Of a DNA stretch of 64,000 bases, positions 16,136 to 25,074 are shown piece after piece (position 1 is the first letter of the stretch; each line of letters begins with the position of its first letter). The notes beneath the pieces are model-generated. The model was not told the DNA's origin. It did no database searches and saw only the letters and a program-made list of their open reading frames with translations. Source of the DNA: Chitinimonas koreensis (GTDB lineage: Bacteria > Pseudomonadota > Gammaproteobacteria > Burkholderiales > Chitinimonadaceae); contig NZ_CP060704.1 in assembly GCF_014353015.1 (NCBI RefSeq), positions 4,179,001 to 4,243,000 of the forward strand, read 5' to 3'. A program made the position numbers and the translations under genes.

Positions 16136-18286
16136 ATGTTGAAAGACCGGAACGATTCACCGAGCCGACGCTGCGCACTGTTGCTGGCCAGCCTCGGCGC
16201 CGCCGGCTTCGGCCTGGCGCCGGCCGCGCTGCACGCCGCCGACGCCAAACCGGACCAGATCCCCAACCCGCCGGTGCTGCGCGCTACCGCCGCCCCACCG
16301 GCCGGCGCGACGCTGCTCAAGGCCGGCAAGCCGGCGCCGCGGCTCAACCTGATGGCCATGCCCAAGACCCGCGAGCTCGAGCCTGGCGTGCAGCGCGAAG
16401 TGGCCTTCAACCTCGACATCCAGTACCTCAACGGCTGGATCCGCAATCCCTCGGTCGAGGCGCCGGGCCAGATCGCCTACGACAAGGTCCAGCTGCGCAG
16501 CTACGTGCCGGGCAGCGGCGAGCCGGCCCACTCGATCGAGCCGTCGACGCAATGGGGACCGCCGGGCCAGACCTCCTACGTCGCGCCGCTGATCGAGGCC
16601 TACCCGGGCCAGACGGTGCGCGTGCAGCTCAACAACAACCTGCCGGCCGACCCCACCTGCGGCGAGCAGGGCGGCAGCGGCAACACCCCGCACTGCTTCA
16701 ACGGCACCAACCTGCATTCGCACGGGCTGTGGATCAACCCGGCCGGCAACAGCGACAACGTGCTGGTGTCGATCAACCCCGGCGTCGGCTTCCAGTACGA
16801 ATACAACATCCCGCCGACCCACCCGGCCGGCACCTTCTGGTACCACACCCACCGCCACGGCTCGACCGCGCTGCAGGTCTCCAGCGGCATGGCCGGCGCG
16901 CTGATCGTGCGCGGCACGCGCACCCCGACCGCGACCGAGAATGGCGACCTCGACACGCTGATCAAGCCGACCGCCGCCGCGCCCTTCCCCGAGCGCACCC
17001 TGGTGTTCCAGCAGATCCAGTACGCCTGCCGCTTCAAGGGCGGGCCGCTCGACGGCCAGATCAAGACCTACGGCAACGATCCGGAGCCGGGCCAGCAGCC
17101 CAATCCCAAGGACCAGCGCTACAAGTGCGATCCGGGCGACGTCGGCGAGATCAGCGGCTACGACCAGTTCGGCCCCGGCACCTGGAGCGACTCGGGCCGC
17201 TACACCAGCATCAACGGCGTGGTGCTCGGCCAACTGACCGGCGCGGTGGCCGGCCGGGTCGAGCGCTGGCGCATGATCCACGCCGGCGTGCGCGACACGC
17301 TGGCGGTCAAGGTGCGCCTGCGCGACCGCAACGCGCCGGGCGTCGGCGGGCTCAAGGCCGAGGACACCGACGACTACGTGAAGAAATACTGCACCGGTCC
17401 CGAGCTGACCGTGCCGCTGGTGGCCGCCGACGGGCTGACGCTGGCCGGCGTGATGAACAAGAAGGCCGTGGTGTTCCAGCCGGGCTACCGCTGGGACGCG
17501 CTGATGACCTTCCCCGACGCCGGCGACTACTGCCTGATCAACGACGTCAAGGTCGCCGCCACCATCGACCGCTCGGCGCCGTCGGCCCGCCTGCTCGGCG
17601 TGATCGCGGTGCAGGCCGGCACCCAGGTGCAGGGCGACACGACCACCTACCTGAAGAACCAGCTGGTGGCCGCCGCCCGGGTGAACATGCCGGCCGGCGT
17701 GCAGCAGAAGGTGATCGGCGAGCTGCAGGACGGGCTCAAGCTGACCAGCTTCGTGCCGCACAAGACCATCGACGCGGGCGAAGTGACCGGCACCCAGACG
17801 CTGGTCTTCAACATCGACACCTCGCTGCCCAACACCGCGCTGTTCGAGGTGGACGGCCGGCCGTACGACGGCTCGCGCATCGACCGGGTGCTCAAGCTCG
17901 GCGGCGTCGACGAATGGACGCTGACCTCGGACTTCGTCAGCCATCCGTTCCACATCCACGTCAACCCGTTCCAGATCGTCAAGATCACCGCGCCCGACGG
18001 CCGCGACGTGAGCGAGCCGGACGCGGTCGACGGCGACGACGCGCAATACCCGGGCCTCAAGGGGGTGTGGAAGGACACGCTGTGGATCAAGAACCTGTTC
18101 CCCGGCGGCGCGCCCGACGCGCAGAAGGGCATGTACAAAGTGGTGGTGCGCACCCGCTACGAGCGCTACATCGGCGACTTCGTGCTGCATTGCCACATCC
18201 TCGACCACGAGGACCAGGGGATGATGCAGAACATCCGCATCGCCCTGCCCGACGGCAAGGGCGGTACGGCGCAGGGGCACCACTGA
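16136..18286 (+). CDS. exported multicopper oxidase
   Basis: A 716-residue laccase-like enzyme carrying all four copper-ligand motifs: HSHG (194-197), HTHRHG (237-242), HPFHIH (603-608) and HCHILDHEDQGM (685-696). These supply the type 1 copper and the trinuclear cluster. The N-terminus has a twin-arginine-like signal (SRRCALLLASL), as usual for folded copper enzymes. It is longer than CueO because of inserts around residues 170-190 and 300-350 that contain several Cys. It would oxidise phenols, metals or bilirubin-like substrates with oxygen; the actual substrate is unknown. GGGAGG lies 5 bases before the ATG. Heptamer repeats start 4 bases after the stop. Confidence 0.93.
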   Translation: MLKDRNDSPSRRCALLLASLGAAGFGLAPAALHAADAKPDQIPNPPVLRATAAPPAGATLLKAGKPAPRLNLMAMPKTRELEPGVQREVAFNLDIQYLNGWIRNPSVEAPGQIAYDKVQLRSYVPGSGEPAHSIEPSTQWGPPGQTSYVAPLIEAYPGQTVRVQLNNNLPADPTCGEQGGSGNTPHCFNGTNLHSHGLWINPAGNSDNVLVSINPGVGFQYEYNIPPTHPAGTFWYHTHRHGSTALQVSSGMAGALIVRGTRTPTATENGDLDTLIKPTAAAPFPERTLVFQQIQYACRFKGGPLDGQIKTYGNDPEPGQQPNPKDQRYKCDPGDVGEISGYDQFGPGTWSDSGRYTSINGVVLGQLTGAVAGRVERWRMIHAGVRDTLAVKVRLRDRNAPGVGGLKAEDTDDYVKKYCTGPELTVPLVAADGLTLAGVMNKKAVVFQPGYRWDALMTFPDAGDYCLINDVKVAATIDRSAPSARLLGVIAVQAGTQVQGDTTTYLKNQLVAAARVNMPAGVQQKVIGELQDGLKLTSFVPHKTIDAGEVTGTQTLVFNIDTSLPNTALFEVDGRPYDGSRIDRVLKLGGVDEWTLTSDFVSHPFHIHVNPFQIVKITAPDGRDVSEPDAVDGDDAQYPGLKGVWKDTLWIKNLFPGGAPDAQKGMYKVVVRTRYERYIGDFVLHCHILDHEDQGMMQNIRIALPDGKGGTAQGHH

Positions 18287-18290
18287 GGCC

Positions 18291-18318
18291 GTGAAACGTG
18301 AAAGGTGAAGTGTGAGGT
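18291..18318 (+). repeat. degenerate heptamer array after the multicopper oxidase
   Basis: Four consecutive heptamers read GTGAAAC, GTGAAAG, GTGAAGT, GTGAGGT, starting 4 bases past the stop codon. It appears to be a diverged member of the GTGAGGC/T array family found at 8.2 and 37.7 kb. A GGCCG/CGGCC hairpin follows directly. Confidence 0.75.
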
Positions 18319-18407
18319 GGCCGCTGCGCGGCCGGACGGGCGTGCACCGTTCGTCCGGCCTCGTGGTGTGTTCGACCGATCCAGCCTAGAAACCAAGCCG
18401 TGACAGT

Positions 18408-18481
18408 CCAGGCCGGGCGGCGGCCGCCGAAGGTCCGTCGCCTCCCTCGCAGGCGCGGGTTTTCGCCGCCGCCCGGCCTGG
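18408..18481. repeat. long inverted repeat, 17-bp perfect arms
   Basis: CCAGGCCGGGCGGCGGC (18408-18424) and its exact reverse complement (18465-18481) flank 40 bases. The rest of the 344-base gap between the oxidase and the RCC1 gene encodes nothing recognisable. The repeat could form a stable hairpin in the leader of the RCC1 gene. Confidence 0.8.
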
Positions 18482-18630
18482 CCAACCCCGCCGGAATCCA
18501 TCCCGGCACAGCGGCAAACTGCAGCACCCATACCTAAAAGCAGCAGCGGCGGCACGATCCGGGCGCTTGCGGAACCGGTTCGGCGCCCCTCGCCAGCGGC
18601 TCCGCTTCGACAACCCAGGAGGAAACCGCC

Positions 18631-20561
18631 ATGACCGATTTCAAGACCGTCCCCGTCGTCTTCCCGCAGGCCGCACGCAAACCCGTGACCGGCAGCCCGG
18701 CCGAACACTGGCTCAACAACGCCGACGTGATCCGCAGCGTGACCGCCACGCTGGCGCTCACATCGGCCAACCATCCCACGACGACATCACGCTGGCCTGG
18801 ACCGACGCGCTCGGCAGCGAACAGGACCTGGGCGAGTGCTCGCTGAGCAGCCAGGATCTGCAGAACGGCACCGCCTTCTTCGAAATCCCGGCCGCCGAAT
18901 TCACGCTGGCCGACGGCCGCTACCAGGTGAAGGCCGAGATCTGCTTCGTCAACGGCAAGCAGGCCGAGACCCAGCCGGCCGTCATCCGCGTCAAGCGCAA
19001 CTTCCCCGCCGTGCTGGCCGCCGCCCAGCTGCCGCCGGGCATCGCCGGCGGCATCTCTGCGAACGATATCGCCCAGGGCATCAGCCTGGTGGTACCGGCC
19101 TACGCCGGCATGGCCGAGCTCGACCTGATCACCGTGCGCTGGGGCGCCGCCGCCGACCATGCCAGCCACCGCGTCGCCGCGGCCGAGGTCGGCAAGCCGG
19201 TCGCCATCGCCATCCCGCCGGCCATCCTGGCCCAGGCCGAGGCCGCCAGCGGCGCCGCGCCGTTCGAAGTCGGCTACGTGGTGCAGGACGACGCCCGCAA
19301 CCCGCCGGCCAGTGCGCCGACCGTGCAGGCGCATTACGGCAATTCGTCCGGCGACTCGGGCGGCAACTCGACCGGCGGCTCGACCGGCGGGCCGGACAGC
19401 GGCGGCGGCAACGGCCCGAACGGCGCCAATCCCGCCGTCGGCGAGGCCTATGGCCGCGGCTACGGCTACTACTACGACTTCGGCAACGACAGCCAGGGCA
19501 ACCTGACCGACCTGGCCCTGCTGGCCTCCGAGCACCGCTGGAAAATGCTGTCGAGCCGCAACCACCACGCGATCGGCATCCTCGACAGCGGTCACCTGAT
19601 GGGTTGGGGCCTGAACGACCGCGGCCAGGTCGGCAGCGGCAGCAGCGACAGCCGCCAGCAGGTGCCGCAGGCGATCGCCGGCGACGTCAAGTTCCGCTAC
19701 GCCGCCGCCGGCTACGCCCACACGCTGGCCATCGACACCCGGAACCGTCTATGGGTGGCCGGCACGCGCGACGACCAGGCGCTGGGCCTCGGCGCGCTCG
19801 GCGACGACGTGCGCCGGCTGCAACTGGTCGACGACGGCAGCAGCTGGCTGATGGTGGACGCCGCCAACAACGTCAGCATCGGCATCCGCAGCGACGGCAC
19901 GCTATGGGCCTGGGGCCGCAACGACTACGGCCAGCTGGCGCAGGGCAACACCTCGGGCCCGCTCGCGCCGCAGCGGATCGGCAGCGCGAGCGACTGGAAA
20001 TATGCCGCCATCGGCCAATACAACGGCGCGGCGATCGACGCGCAGGGCCATCTCTACGTCTGGGGCTACAACGGCTACGGCGTGCTGGGCACCGACGCGC
20101 CGCCGCACAACACCACCGCGACCACCCCGTTCCGGCCGCCGGCCACGCAGGACCACAACTGGGTGCAGGTCGCCGTCGGCCCGCAGCACATCGTCGCACT
20201 GACCGACGACGGCCAGGTCTGGGCCTGGGGCAACAACGACTACGGCAAGACCGGCACCATCCGCGCCGACGGCTACGGCCCCGGCAACTACACGCGCACG
20301 CCGCACCAGGTCGGCACCGCCGCCGACTGGGTGTCGATCGCGGCCGGCGCCTACGGCTCGGGCGGCATCCGCCGGAGCGGCGGCAAGCGCCGGCTCTACC
20401 TGTGGGGCGGCAACCAGTACCGCGAAATCTTGGCCGAAACGGTCGACCGCTTCTACGACCCGGTGCTGGTGGGCAGCGAGAACGACGGCACCGAAGAGGG
20501 ATGGCAGTCGGTGTGCATCGCCGAGTACCACATGCTGGGGTTGAAGCGGGAGAGCGATTGA
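18631..20561 (+). CDS. RCC1-repeat beta-propeller protein, one-base frameshift
   Basis: A strong AGGAGG site precedes the ATG; the N-terminal frame (TDFKTVPVVFPQAARKPVTG) runs to about residue 49. Adding one C to CCC at 18775-18777 joins it to the main frame as ANHPHDDITLAW and gives 643 residues. The N-terminal part looks like beta-sandwich modules (residues 1-220), then a Gly/Ser/Asn linker. The C-terminal part has RCC1-type blades with the hallmark motif GxLWAWGRNDYGQL, also LYVWGYNGYGVLG and VWAWGNNDYGKTG. No signal peptide is seen. Bacterial RCC1-repeat proteins are often surface or effector proteins; the function here is unknown. Confidence 0.8.
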
Positions 20562-20663
20562 GGCCGGCGAGAATCGGCTCGAAATGAGCTGAAATCGATA
20601 CGTTCCCTGCATGTCCCCGGCTGCGCCGGGGCATTGCTGATCGGTAATGCTGATGGGCATTGC

Positions 20664-20700
20664 TGATCGTAGGTCGGGTTTCATACCCGACCTACGATCA
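20664..20700. repeat. family B REP palindrome, 16-bp perfect arms
   Basis: TGATCGTAGGTCGGGT and its exact inverse flank TTCAT. It lies in the 336-base gap after the RCC1 gene, which also holds a CCCCGG/CCGGGG hairpin (about 20613-20632) that may end that transcript, and repeats of ATTGCTGATCG. No other confident gene lies in the gap. Confidence 0.85.
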
Positions 20701-20897
20701 GCGCAACCGCATCGCCTACACGCTCGACGTGACAGGCCAGCGCTCCCGCGGGGAGATCCAGGACAGCGGCAGCCTCGCCGCGCTGATCGCCCGGATCGAC
20801 GCCGGACGCACCGTCCTGGCCCTGCCGCAACTGCCGAATGCGAGCCGACCATGAACCTGCGTGCCCTCCTGATCGCGGCCTTGCTGGCCGCCGCCCT

Positions 20898-22901
20898 TCA
20901 AGCCGCCTCCGGCTGCTCGATCGGCAAAGCCACCCGGAAAGTCGTCCCGCGCCCCACCTCGCTCTGCACCGTGATCGTCCCGTTGTGCTTCTTGATGATG
21001 CCGTAGGAGATCGACAGCCCGAGCCCGGTGCCCTTGCCGATCGGCTTGGTGGTGAAGAAGGGATCGAAAATCTTGTTGATGATCTCGGGCTCGATGCCGC
21101 GCCCGTTGTCGGAAATCTCCACCCACACCATGCGCTCGTCGTTGCCGGTGCGCACCGTCACCGTGCCGCGCGCGCCGTCGATCGCGTGGCCGGCGTTCAC
21201 CAGCAGGTTCAGGAAAACCTGGTTCAGCTGCGACGGCAGGCAGGTCACCTCGGGGATCGCGCTGTACTGGCGCACCAGGTCGGCCTTGTACTTGAGCTCG
21301 TTGTTGACGATGTTCAGCGTGCTCTCGAGGCAGGCCACCAGGTCGGCCTTCTGCCAGGTGTCCTCGCCGTCGATGCGCGAGAAGTCCTTGAGGTCCTGCA
21401 CGATCTTCTTCACCCGCAGCAGGCCCTCGTGCGACTGGGTCAGCAGGTCGTCGACGTCGTCGCGCAGGAACGGCAGGTCGATGCGGTTCTTGACCGCCTC
21501 GACCGTCTGCTGCGCCTCGCTCGGCAGCTTGGCCTCGACCACCTCGTACTGCGCGATCAGCGACAGGAAGTCCTTCACGTAGGTCGACAACGAGCCGAGG
21601 TTGGACGAGACGTAGCCGACCGGGTTGTTGATCTCGTGCGCCACGCCGGCCGCCAGCTGGCCGATCGAGGCCAGCTTCTCCGATTGCAGCAGCTGGCTCT
21701 GGGCGGCCTGCAGCTCGGCGTTGAGCTGGGCCAGCGCCTCGTTCTGCTGCTGCAGCGCCGAGGTGCGCTCCGACACCAGCGTCTCGAGCCCGCGCCGGTA
21801 GGCGTCGAGTTCGAATTCCACCGTCTTGCGCACGTCGATGTTCTGCAGATAACCCTGGTACAGCGCCTGCCCGGCCGGCCCCTGCTTGCGCGCGCCCTGC
21901 AGATGGATCCAGCACTCGTCGCCGTCGGCGCGCACGAAGCGGCATTCCATCTCGAACTGGCCGTCGGGCGCCGCGGCCACCCGCTCCAGCAGCCGCGGAC
22001 GGTCGTCGGGATGGATATGCTCGAGCAGCGAGGAGCCGCCGATCCAGGCCGCGGTATCCATGCCCAGCCGCGCATCGGCCTGCGGGCCGATGAAGGTGAG
22101 CCGCCAGTCGCCGGCCTCGGCGATCCACGGCACCACGTTGCTCGATGCCATCAGGCTGCTGTTCTGCGCCTCGCTCTCGGACAGCGCCTCCTTGGTCCGC
22201 TCGAGCGCCTGCACCTCGCCGCGCAGCGTCAGCCGCATCTGGTTCATCGCGCGCACCAGCACGTTGAGCTCGTCGTCCTCGGCGGCGCCGCGGCGTTCGA
22301 GCGACCATTCCCGGTCGAGCTGGTGGATGGTGGTGTGGCGCGCCTGCCGCGCCAACCGGGCCAAGGGCTGGCTGACCAGGCGGTTGAAGATCAGCAGGAC
22401 GAAGACCGAGGCGAACAGCAGCGTCACCGTCTGGGTCAGCAGGATGACCATGGCGTGGCCGGCAACCTGGGCATAGACGTCGCGCAGCGAGGCGTGCACG
22501 CGCAGCTCGCCCAGATTGGTGCCGTCATGGATCAGCGGAATCCGGTGCAGGGTGGTCTTGTCGAGCTCGATGCCCTCGCCCGCCTCGCCGACCAGGCTGC
22601 CGCGGTTGTCGACCACGCTGGCGTATTCCACGTTCGGCAATTGCAGCAACCCGCGCAACTGGGCGTCGATCTGGGTGCGGTCGAAGTTCCACAGCGCCGA
22701 GGCGATGCTGGCTGCGTTGACGCGCTGGTATTCCTCGATCCGGCCGTCGACCTGGCCGGTCTCGTAGTGGTAGTCGACGACCAGCTGGATGGCCGACAGC
22801 ACCAGCGCCATCGCCGCGTTGAACGCCACGATGTGGACCAGCACCTTCCAGCCGAGCGGACTTTCCCGCTTGTACGCCGCCAGCTTCCTGAATAGCTCCA
22901 T
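20898..22901 (-). CDS. membrane sensor histidine kinase with PAS domain
   Basis: A 667-residue kinase. Two membrane helices (about 17-43 and 149-174) enclose a periplasmic sensor that contains the ALWNFD motif at 69-74. A HAMP linker follows, then a PAS domain with PAC-like end (about 245-365), a coiled coil, the HisKA box (AAGVAHEINNPVGYVSSNLG, phospho-His422) and a HATPase domain with the N box NLLVNAGHAI and G boxes DNGRGIEPE and GKGTGLGLSIS. GGAGG upstream fixes the start. It is the last gene of a leftward operon with an HDOD protein and a response regulator, its probable partners. The class resembles kinases lacking a DNA-binding output regulator. Confidence 0.92.
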   Translation of the reverse strand: MELFRKLAAYKRESPLGWKVLVHIVAFNAAMALVLSAIQLVVDYHYETGQVDGRIEEYQRVNAASIASALWNFDRTQIDAQLRGLLQLPNVEYASVVDNRGSLVGEAGEGIELDKTTLHRIPLIHDGTNLGELRVHASLRDVYAQVAGHAMVILLTQTVTLLFASVFVLLIFNRLVSQPLARLARQARHTTIHQLDREWSLERRGAAEDDELNVLVRAMNQMRLTLRGEVQALERTKEALSESEAQNSSLMASSNVVPWIAEAGDWRLTFIGPQADARLGMDTAAWIGGSSLLEHIHPDDRPRLLERVAAAPDGQFEMECRFVRADGDECWIHLQGARKQGPAGQALYQGYLQNIDVRKTVEFELDAYRRGLETLVSERTSALQQQNEALAQLNAELQAAQSQLLQSEKLASIGQLAAGVAHEINNPVGYVSSNLGSLSTYVKDFLSLIAQYEVVEAKLPSEAQQTVEAVKNRIDLPFLRDDVDDLLTQSHEGLLRVKKIVQDLKDFSRIDGEDTWQKADLVACLESTLNIVNNELKYKADLVRQYSAIPEVTCLPSQLNQVFLNLLVNAGHAIDGARGTVTVRTGNDERMVWVEISDNGRGIEPEIINKIFDPFFTTKPIGKGTGLGLSISYGIIKKHNGTITVQSEVGRGTTFRVALPIEQPEAA

Positions 22902-22953
22902 CCTGATCCTCCAGCAGAGGTCGCCGGCGGGGCGGCTGAGCCGCCGCGCCGGC

Positions 22954-23820
22954 TCAGCCGCCCGGCCGGCCGGCGCGGTTCATGGCGAACATCAGCGACA
23001 GCTCGGCGTCGACCCGCTCCTCGAGCCAGGCCAGCCGGGCCGGGTCGATCGCCAGCTCGTCGAGCCGCGCCTGTGCCGTGGCCGGATCCTGCGCACCGCG
23101 GCGGGCGATCAGGTGGTCGGCCACCCGGTTGGCGGCGAATACCGTGCGCTCCAGCGGCGTCACGCACAGCTCGCGGTGATGGTGGCGCCGTACTGCCTGC
23201 ACCATCGGCTCGGGCAGCGCCCAGTGATCGAGCAGGCAGGCGCCGAGTTCGGCGTGGTCGAAGCCGAACAGCGCGATCTCGTCCTCGAACGAATCGTCGT
23301 CGCCGGTCGACTCGCCGGCGTAGATGCGTTCGACCAGCGAGCGGGCGTAGATCACCATCAGGAGCTTGCCGGCGTCGTGCAGGATGCCGGCGATCAGCGC
23401 CACGTCCTGCGCCACGCCGGCTTCGGCGGCCAGCAGGCGCGCGGCGACGCCGGTGACGATGCAGTGCATGACGAAATCGTTGGCCAGCACGTCGTCGTCG
23501 GCCGCGCCGAAGGTGTCGAGCAGGTAGCCGCGGATCAGCATGCTGCGCGCCGCGGCGAGGCCGATCACGGTCAGCGCGCCCTGGATGGTGTCGACCTGCT
23601 TGCTGAGCCCGAAGAACGGCGAATTGGCCACTCGCAAGAGCCGCACCACGCTGCCCGGATCGGCCGCCACCACCCGTTCGAGCACCTGGATGTCGCCGTG
23701 CTCCCACGACACCTGGCCGACCAGGCTGGCGAAGGCCGGGTTGAATTGCGGCAGCTTGTCGCCGTAGCGCAGAAGCCAGTCGCGCGCGGCCGGCGGGTAA
23801 TCGAAATCGCTGCCGCTCAT
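22954..23820 (-). CDS. HDOD-domain signalling protein
   Basis: A 288-residue protein built around an HDOD domain: LPQFNPAFASLVGQVS, VVRLLRVANSPFFGLSKQVDTIQGALTVIGL and the HD-like stretch ALIAGILHDAGKLLM. HDOD proteins are HD-related but usually have no shown hydrolase activity; they act as signalling adaptors in two-component and c-di-GMP circuits. The start ATG overlaps the stop of the upstream response-regulator gene (ATGA), so the two are translationally coupled. The kinase gene follows after 52 bases. Confidence 0.9.
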   Translation of the reverse strand: MSGSDFDYPPAARDWLLRYGDKLPQFNPAFASLVGQVSWEHGDIQVLERVVAADPGSVVRLLRVANSPFFGLSKQVDTIQGALTVIGLAAARSMLIRGYLLDTFGAADDDVLANDFVMHCIVTGVAARLLAAEAGVAQDVALIAGILHDAGKLLMVIYARSLVERIYAGESTGDDDSFEDEIALFGFDHAELGACLLDHWALPEPMVQAVRRHHHRELCVTPLERTVFAANRVADHLIARRGAQDPATAQARLDELAIDPARLAWLEERVDAELSLMFAMNRAGRPGG

Positions 23821-24647
23821 GGGGCGGTCTCCGCGCCGGCGCCGCCCGGCGCCGGCACCAGGGTGAGGATATGGCCCAGCGTGGCCTGCCCGGCCAGCAG
23901 CGGGCTCAGCTGGAACACCTGCTCGCTGCCGTCGTCGGCGCGGTAGCGGCCGGCGGCGTGGCCGGTATCGAGCAGCGCCAGCAACGCCGCCGGCAGCGCC
24001 TGGCGCAGCGCCGAGCCGGCGCACAGCGCGGGGAACAGCGTGGTCGCCAGCCGGTTGCACACCGCCACCGTGCCGTCCGGCGCGAAGCCGACGATCGCCA
24101 CCGGCGCCTGGTGCAGCACCTGCTGGGTCACGCTCAGCACCGACATGCCGAAGTCGCGCTCGCTGCGCACCTCGGCCAGCGCCGCCTCGAGCTGGCGGCG
24201 GATGTCCTCCAGCGCAGCGTTCTTCTGCACCAGCTCGTCCGACAGACGGGCGCAGTTCATCTTGAGTTCGTAGTGGCCGAAGGCGTCGCGCACCTGCTCG
24301 CGCAGCAGCTCGTCCTCCCACGGCTTGGTGAGGAAGCGGAACACCGAGCCGCGGTTGATCGCATCGGTGACCGAGTTGAGCTCGGTGTAGCCCGACAGCA
24401 CGATGCGCACGCTCTCGGGCTGCAGGATCTTGGCTTCGCTGAGGAATTCGGTGCCGGTCATGCCGGGCATGCGCTGATCGGAGATGATCACGCCGACCGG
24501 GTTGGCGCGCAGCACCTCGAGCCCGTCCCGGCCCGATCCGGCCGACAGGATGCGGTAGCCGTCGCGGCGGAACAGCCGGGTCAGCGCCGACAGGATGTTG
24601 GCCTCGTCGTCGACGAGGAGCAGGGTGCGGTCCATGCGCTCGTCCAT
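23817..24647 (-). CDS. response regulator with C-terminal PAS-like domain
   Basis: A 276-residue protein. The receiver domain has acidic pair Asp13-Asp14, phospho-acceptor Asp57 (SDQRMPGMTGTEFL), Ser85 (LSGYTE) and Lys108 (TKPW). A coiled coil (about 125-165) leads to a PAS-like module (VLHQAPVAIVGFAPDGTVAVCNRLA), with no DNA-binding domain. The SDQRMPG form is typical of regulators found beside HDOD and HD-GYP proteins. It is first in the operon; an upstream TTG would add five residues. The output is probably protein-protein signalling through the HDOD protein. Confidence 0.9.
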   Translation of the reverse strand: MDERMDRTLLLVDDEANILSALTRLFRRDGYRILSAGSGRDGLEVLRANPVGVIISDQRMPGMTGTEFLSEAKILQPESVRIVLSGYTELNSVTDAINRGSVFRFLTKPWEDELLREQVRDAFGHYELKMNCARLSDELVQKNAALEDIRRQLEAALAEVRSERDFGMSVLSVTQQVLHQAPVAIVGFAPDGTVAVCNRLATTLFPALCAGSALRQALPAALLALLDTGHAAGRYRADDGSEQVFQLSPLLAGQATLGHILTLVPAPGGAGAETAP

Positions 24648-25074
24648 CACGCCGCGTCGCAAATCCGGCCGAGCGGCCGGCGCGGTGCGGCAGGCCCGAT
24701 GCCGGCCGGGCGCGGCCCCGTTCCGCCGGGCAACGGTCTGTCGGGAGGCGGTCCGCCAGGCTGCGGGCTGCGCTGCGCATCCATCCGATTCTCCTCGGAG
24801 GCCGGCCGCATGGCTGCAGCCGGCACTGCCCGCTTCGACGCCGGGCTCTCGTGTTCATCGCCCGCCGTGGCTGCGGCGTGCCTGCCCGTGCCGCGGCCGG
24901 GGCGCGCGGACAGGCTATTCGAGACTAGAACACTTTGCCCCAGTTACAAGCGGGGCGCGGCATGCGCGGCCGTTTTACCCACCGCGCTGGCGGCCGGCGC
25001 CGGCAGCGGCCATGATGCAGCATCCGGCCGCCCGCGCGGGGCCGCGGCCCAACCGCTTCCCACCCTGGCCCCGC
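24648..25074. other. 427-base divergent intergenic region
   Basis: It lies between the leftward signalling operon and the rightward dehydrogenase, so it should hold both promoters. An AT-richer patch (about 24915-24950, ctattcgagactagaacact) may be the core of one of them. No gene, strong palindrome or repeat was seen. Confidence 0.5.
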
